From assembly GCF_000090795.2 (NCBI RefSeq), contig NW_003546839.1, positions 33,731 to 54,928 of the forward strand: a stretch of 21,198 bases of DNA, written 5' to 3'. This DNA is from Amphimedon queenslandica. Taxonomy: Eukaryota > Porifera > Demospongiae > Haplosclerida > Niphatidae. This document shows, piece after piece, positions 17,853-21,198 of the stretch (its first letter is position 1; every line of letters begins with the position of its first letter). Made by a program: the position numbers and the translations under genes. The notes under the pieces are model-generated. The model was not told the origin of the DNA and did not search any database. It was given only the letters and a program-made list of their open reading frames with translations.

Positions 17853-18219
17853 TAATGCATGCTTTAAATTCATCATCATGTGCATGCAAAACACTGATGA
17901 TTTTAAATTCACTTTGTGATGAGGGTGGTTTAGTCTGCATGCATTAGTATAAACTATTTAAAATAATTGAATTTATAAATTTAGTCTATTTGTAATGTGC
18001 TTAACATGGTGTGATAAGTATCTTGTTTAGAGATTTTTTGCCACTATGATAGACTGAATACTGAAATGGGCACCAGAATGCATGCATGCTAACAAAGCAA
18101 TTCTATTGTTTTTATGGCCTGCAAATTAATGCACTTGAAAATTTGGAATTAGCATTTCAAGTGCTTAAATTGACAGAACAAAGCTTATTTATGTTCTAAT
18201 TTATCTAATTTATGTTCTA
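17853..18219. repeat. 3' flank of the first Death/ankyrin gene and start of segmental duplication, copy 2
   Basis: After the stop, two inverted TTTAAATTC-type words flank a ATGTGCATGCA segment. From about 17,978 the sequence matches 10,735 onward (TTTAGTCTATTTGTAA, GGTGTGATA, AGAGATT) and includes the dispersed GGAATTAGCATTTC motif at 18,117-18,180. No AATAAA was seen close to the gene's stop codon. Confidence 0.6.
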
Positions 18220-18430
18220 ATTTATTTAATTTATGTAGAAAGTTTGAGCTGATTCGAATCAAAGTTAGATTTTTATGAAATTAAAAAAATTCGCCAAAAT
18301 TGAAAAAGAGAGGATTATCTATTTTTATAATTTTATCTGATACGTATATATGTACTTATGTTGTGTAGAAATTTTCAGTTGATTCTGATCAAAATCAAAT
18401 ATTTATGGTTTACCATTTTGATATCTCTTT
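18220..18430 (+). repeat. Satellite remnant (~184-bp unit) in duplication copy 2
   Basis: The words TATGTAGAAAGTTTGAGCTGATTC, CTGATACGTATATATGTACTTATGTTG and TTGATTCTGATCAAAAT are those of the tandem array at 11,950-12,430, in the same orientation and same position within the duplicated segment. Only one full unit and a partial one remain, so the array has contracted here or expanded in copy 1. Confidence 0.7.
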
Positions 18431-19140
18431 ATTTTCCTATCCCTTTTTTCCAGTATTTACTCCATTACTATTGGTCACTATATTCAGTGCACTGGGTTGC
18501 TTTAGCAATTATGATGAAGTAAGGGAATCTTACATGTATAGCTTAAGTCATACCTTTTTTTATAGAAAGAGTGATGATAATTTTTTGTTAAATTACAAAT
18601 GACATTCATTTCATGACTCTGATTGGCCAGAAGGTGAGGTACATGTAGTTGGCTATGGTTGATTTTGTGTAGCTGTCAAGCTTACTGGGATAAAAGAGTA
18701 CCACCTTTGTACTAATTGTATACCATATTGCTGGAAACTTTGGAAGGAATTAAATTTGGCAAATTTGGCATTTTGACAGCCATTTGCCAAAATAAAATCT
18801 GCCATTTTGAGCCATTATATGCATGTTCAATGGCATGTGGCCACTAATTTGCCAAATTAAAATTTGCCAATCATCAAATTTTAGTGATTTGCCAAATTTA
18901 ACTCCCTCCATAATTTCCTACTATATTGTATCAGCTGTTGAGAGAGCCTTTACCAAGATATTACATTAGTGGCATGCAATTATGTATAAACCTTGACTAA
19001 AATTATTCATTATTGTTATTATTATTATGTTTATAGGTGATGAGTTGATGACATAACTGTATCTAATCTTGGTAGAATAGTTTTAGCTTCTAGAATACCA
19101 TTAGTAGTAAGTTAGTGTACATGTAGTTGCATTTTTCATT
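18431..19140. repeat. Segmental duplication, copy 2 (middle part)
   Basis: It parallels 12,470-12,760, with the shared blocks AGCTGTCAAGCTTACTGGGA, AGAGAGCCTTTACCAAGA and TATAGGTGATGAGTTGATGACAT, but it is longer because of at least one transposon insertion (18731-18918). No gene is supported. Confidence 0.62.
18731..18918. mobile_element. Short MITE, same family as 2100-2312
   Basis: The interior shares ATTTTGACAGCCATT, TTCAATGGCATGTGGCCA and CCAATCATCAAATTTTAG-like words with the element in Borealin intron 2. The ends are imperfect inverted repeats (GGAAACTTTGGAAGG against CCCTCCATAATTTCC). The flanks TACCATATTG (18721-18730) and TACTATATTG (18919-18928) look like a target-site duplication with one mismatch. 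The paralogous site near 12,555 lacks the element. Confidence 0.7.
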
Positions 19141-20298
19141 CCTATTATTCCATGTATAATAGGAATGAAAAGCAGTTATATACAGTAAGATGTAACTGCT
19201 TGCATGTATTACTGAGCAGTTACAGTAAGATTATAAGTGTTGCAAGGTTGTAGATTACATATATAGTCTACATGTCTTCATTCTCCAATCTTCAAAACTA
19301 AACATGTGTAAACATGTAAACAATCAAAAATTGAATGATATATGATAAACGCAAAGAGTTTTACATACAAAAAGATTAAAGTTTGGCCCAATAAAATAAT
19401 TTAAATAGTTAATAGAGCATATTTGGTCCAGATTCTAAAATTTTTTATTAATATTCATTCACTATTCTTCTGCTCGTATTATTCTCCTCTTTTTAACTCC
19501 TAATTTACATGTAGTTTAAGCATATTACCTATTGTTTAACACTGCTGTGCCGTTGCTATCAATGTCACTCACCTACATCTCTCTTTTACTCTCTTGCCTT
19601 TGCTCTTTCCATCTTTTTCTTCCTCTCTTTGTCCTTCTACCTCACAGGGTTAGTTTGAATGATCCAGCTTATTAAAATGTAGTAAAAGAGACTAGAGATG
19701 GGGAAACAGGGTGAGAGAGTAAAGAGAGAGAGAGAAGGGATGGGGAAGAAATAAAGAGAATGTGCTTTAATTTGATGTGTGTACTGACTGTGTACATGTA
19801 CTGGGAATGGGAGAATTTGATTTATGCACAATAAAGTAATAGTAATAATAAGTGTTACTATAATAACTAGCAATCAATAATGATATTCAGTGTTATTGGT
19901 GTGTTCCAGTAACTATTTTCATGAGCCACACACATACACTGATACACCTATCCTTTATACTGGTGCATTGCTCTTGTTTTATTTTATATCTCTATTTAAC
20001 TTGATGTTTTGTCAAATGTAATGAAATATTTTGAAAATTAAGCATTGTTATACATACATAGTAAAAGGATAGAAAAGCTATGACCAAATTTAGTCAAAAA
20101 TACATGTAGGAATGTAAACAATCACATACTCCCCCAGACACACTCACATGACAATCATAGCAATATGAATATAGCCCAGTTAGTTCAGTGTCGATCGTCT
20201 ATATTGCTAGTGCCACACCTTTTACCTCTTTCTTAGCTGGTGATCTGATAGATAGAGGTATATTTCTGCCGTATCATATACACTGCTTCTCTTCCTTT
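19141..20298. other. Intergenic DNA between duplicated modules, no supported gene
   Basis: The sequence is AT-rich. It has an inverted repeat around 19,135-19,170 (TTTTCATTCCTATTATTCC against its complement) and a GA-rich tract at 19,680-19,760. Open frames on either strand are low complexity. I see no exon chain or RNA gene. Confidence 0.55.
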
Positions 20299-20305
20299 TA
20301 TAAAG
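20299..20305 (+). promoter_or_regulatory. Candidate TATA box of the second 2A/Death gene
   Basis: TATAAAG lies 49 bp upstream of the ATG at 20354, behind a CT-rich stretch. This would place the start of transcription near 20,330 and give a very short leader. Confidence 0.35.
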
Positions 20306-20353
20306 ACCTGCTTTTTGTATTGTTGTGTGTCCTTCATACTCATACAGTACAAG

Positions 20354-21169
20354 ATGATTGATGTCTCTCAATGGAGAGCAAGTATTGGACTATGGAACTA
20401 CTGTCAAGCTGCCTCCAGTAGACCAGCTAATGGCCGCCACTCTCACTCATTCAAAGCTGCAGTAGACAGCAAATCAGGCAGTACTACATCAGGAGAGAAG
20501 ACATCTAAACTGCCAGCAGCTCTGTCTCTTATTGCTTTACTCCTCCTCCTCTTTCTCTTTCTCTCTTTATTAAGACACATCTTGATGATTCCTTCAACAG
20601 GTAAACAACAATTGCAACTTTGTACTTGTATATTTACTGGTATTTTATTATTAGGTAACTGCTACCAAGTACAATGTACTACTGGTGTTACTGTTACTGA
20701 TACAAATTACCTCCAGTCAGTAGTCTTACCTGGAGGCAGCAGTTCTAACCTGATTTACAATGATCTCTATTTGATTGTTTGTCTACGTATGCTCCTCCTC
20801 TTATCAGGAGATGTTGAACTCAATCCTGGTCCTATGATTGATGACCAACCATCTTGTCTTACATTTACAAAGTGTCTTAAACCACTTGTTGATTGGAAGC
20901 CATTTGCTCTTTGTCTTCCTGGAATAACACAATCTGACGTCAATGTAATTGATAAAAAGAAAAAAAATGCTCACCTCAAGAAAATGGCTTTGCACAAGAG
21001 ATGGTTACAAGCTAACCCTCAAGCATCATGGAAAGACGTACTTAATGCATTAAAACAATGTAAAGAGAATAAACTAGCTAAAAGTATTCAGCATGAAATG
21101 AAATGGCCTATTGGAGTAACTGATGTAACAGTCAGTAACACAGACACTACCTCAGGCACTTTTTGTTAA
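20354..21169 (+). CDS. Short paralogue: hydrophobic cassette / 2A / Death domain (271 codons)
   Basis: I start this gene at ATG 20354 rather than the in-frame ATG at 20315, because similarity to the 15189 gene begins exactly there. Codons 1-160 repeat the cassette, ending SGDVELNPGP. The rest is a Death-type domain (WKPFALCLPGITQSDV, KKMALHKRWL and ASWKDVLNALKQCKENK, with the same Trp positions) and a Ser/Thr-rich tail of about 20 residues before TAA. The product after skipping would be a free Death domain of 112 residues. Such a short protein could compete with or bridge the Death-ankyrin partner. Alternatively, the true gene may splice from within the tail to exons beyond the window, which ends 29 bp later. 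Truncation relative to the upstream paralogue could also mark a pseudogene, but nothing in the frame is broken. Confidence 0.75.
   Translation: MIDVSQWRASIGLWNYCQAASSRPANGRHSHSFKAAVDSKSGSTTSGEKTSKLPAALSLIALLLLLFLFLSLLRHILMIPSTGKQQLQLCTCIFTGILLLGNCYQVQCTTGVTVTDTNYLQSVVLPGGSSSNLIYNDLYLIVCLRMLLLLSGDVELNPGPMIDDQPSCLTFTKCLKPLVDWKPFALCLPGITQSDVNVIDKKKKNAHLKKMALHKRWLQANPQASWKDVLNALKQCKENKLAKSIQHEMKWPIGVTDVTVSNTDTTSGTFC
20601..20654 (+). other. Exitron-like 54-nt in-frame segment, copy 2
   Basis: The boundaries match copy 1 (AACAG before GTAAAC, TTATTATTAG at the end), with the same 54-nt length and phase and no stop. The donor has one change (GTAAGC to GTAAAC) and remains acceptable. It encodes the second hydrophobic segment of the cassette. 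Confidence 0.48.
20810..20833 (+). other. 2A-like ribosome-skipping motif, copy 2
   Basis: The codons read DVELNPGP, again the full D-x-E-x-N-P-G-P consensus, after the same Leu-rich run. Skipping would separate the 159-residue cassette from the Death domain that begins two or three residues later. Confidence 0.87.
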
Positions 21170-21198
21170 GATATTGGGATTGGCAGGGATAGTCGCAG

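Noticed and set aside
20315-20353. Earlier in-frame ATG for the second 2A gene
   Set aside because: The 13 extra codons have no counterpart upstream of the 15189 start, and similarity begins at ATG 20354; the extension lies only 10 bp after the TATA-like word.
15645-20833. Reading the 2A genes as retrotransposon ORFs
   Set aside because: Neither gene has endonuclease or reverse transcriptase sequence; Death and ankyrin domains follow the 2A, so a host gene is the better call even if the leader may have come from an element.

Overview
The window looks like metazoan nuclear DNA, most likely a demosponge (Amphimedon-type). This is inferred from AT-rich, repeat-dense intergenic DNA, short introns (about 50-200 bp), many TACATGTA-type palindromes, and Death-domain/ankyrin genes of a kind common in sponges. 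No organism label was available to confirm it.

Left part (1-5,250): microsatellite and purine-rich DNA lead to a compact promoter with a near-canonical E2F site, then a split gene of about 11 exons (1782-5132). The spliced frame stays open for about 255 residues and resembles Borealin (CDCA8), a subunit of the chromosomal passenger complex. Its larger introns hold three non-autonomous transposon-like elements and part of a dispersed ~185-bp satellite.

Centre (5,250-10,650): a single-exon gene for a secreted, probably GPI-anchored polyamine-oxidase-like flavoprotein (6229-7827). It is followed by a miniature duplicate (8927-9241) that fuses a signal peptide directly to the C-terminal tail and has lost the catalytic body. 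On the minus strand (9657-10643) is a rhodopsin-like GPCR, open from end to end except for one in-frame amber codon in TM6.

Right part (10,700-21,198): two divergent copies of a several-kb segment in tandem (about 10,735-15,700 and 17,978-end). Each ends in a gene with the same layout: a nearly identical hydrophobic N-terminal cassette of 160 codons ending in a 2A-like ribosome-skipping motif (DxExNPGP), then a diverged Death domain. The first gene (15189-17852) continues into an unrecognised middle region and about 11 ankyrin repeats. The second (20354-21169) stops just after the Death domain. If the 2A works, each mRNA yields a membrane or secretory peptide of 159 residues plus a separate cytosolic Death-domain protein. 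Inside each cassette lies a 54-nt in-frame segment with intron-like ends (a possible exitron), whose removal would delete a hydrophobic segment. This is the most unusual system in the window. The space between genes is filled with MITEs, including a textbook 40-bp-TIR, 9-bp-TSD element, nested fold-back elements and satellite copies.
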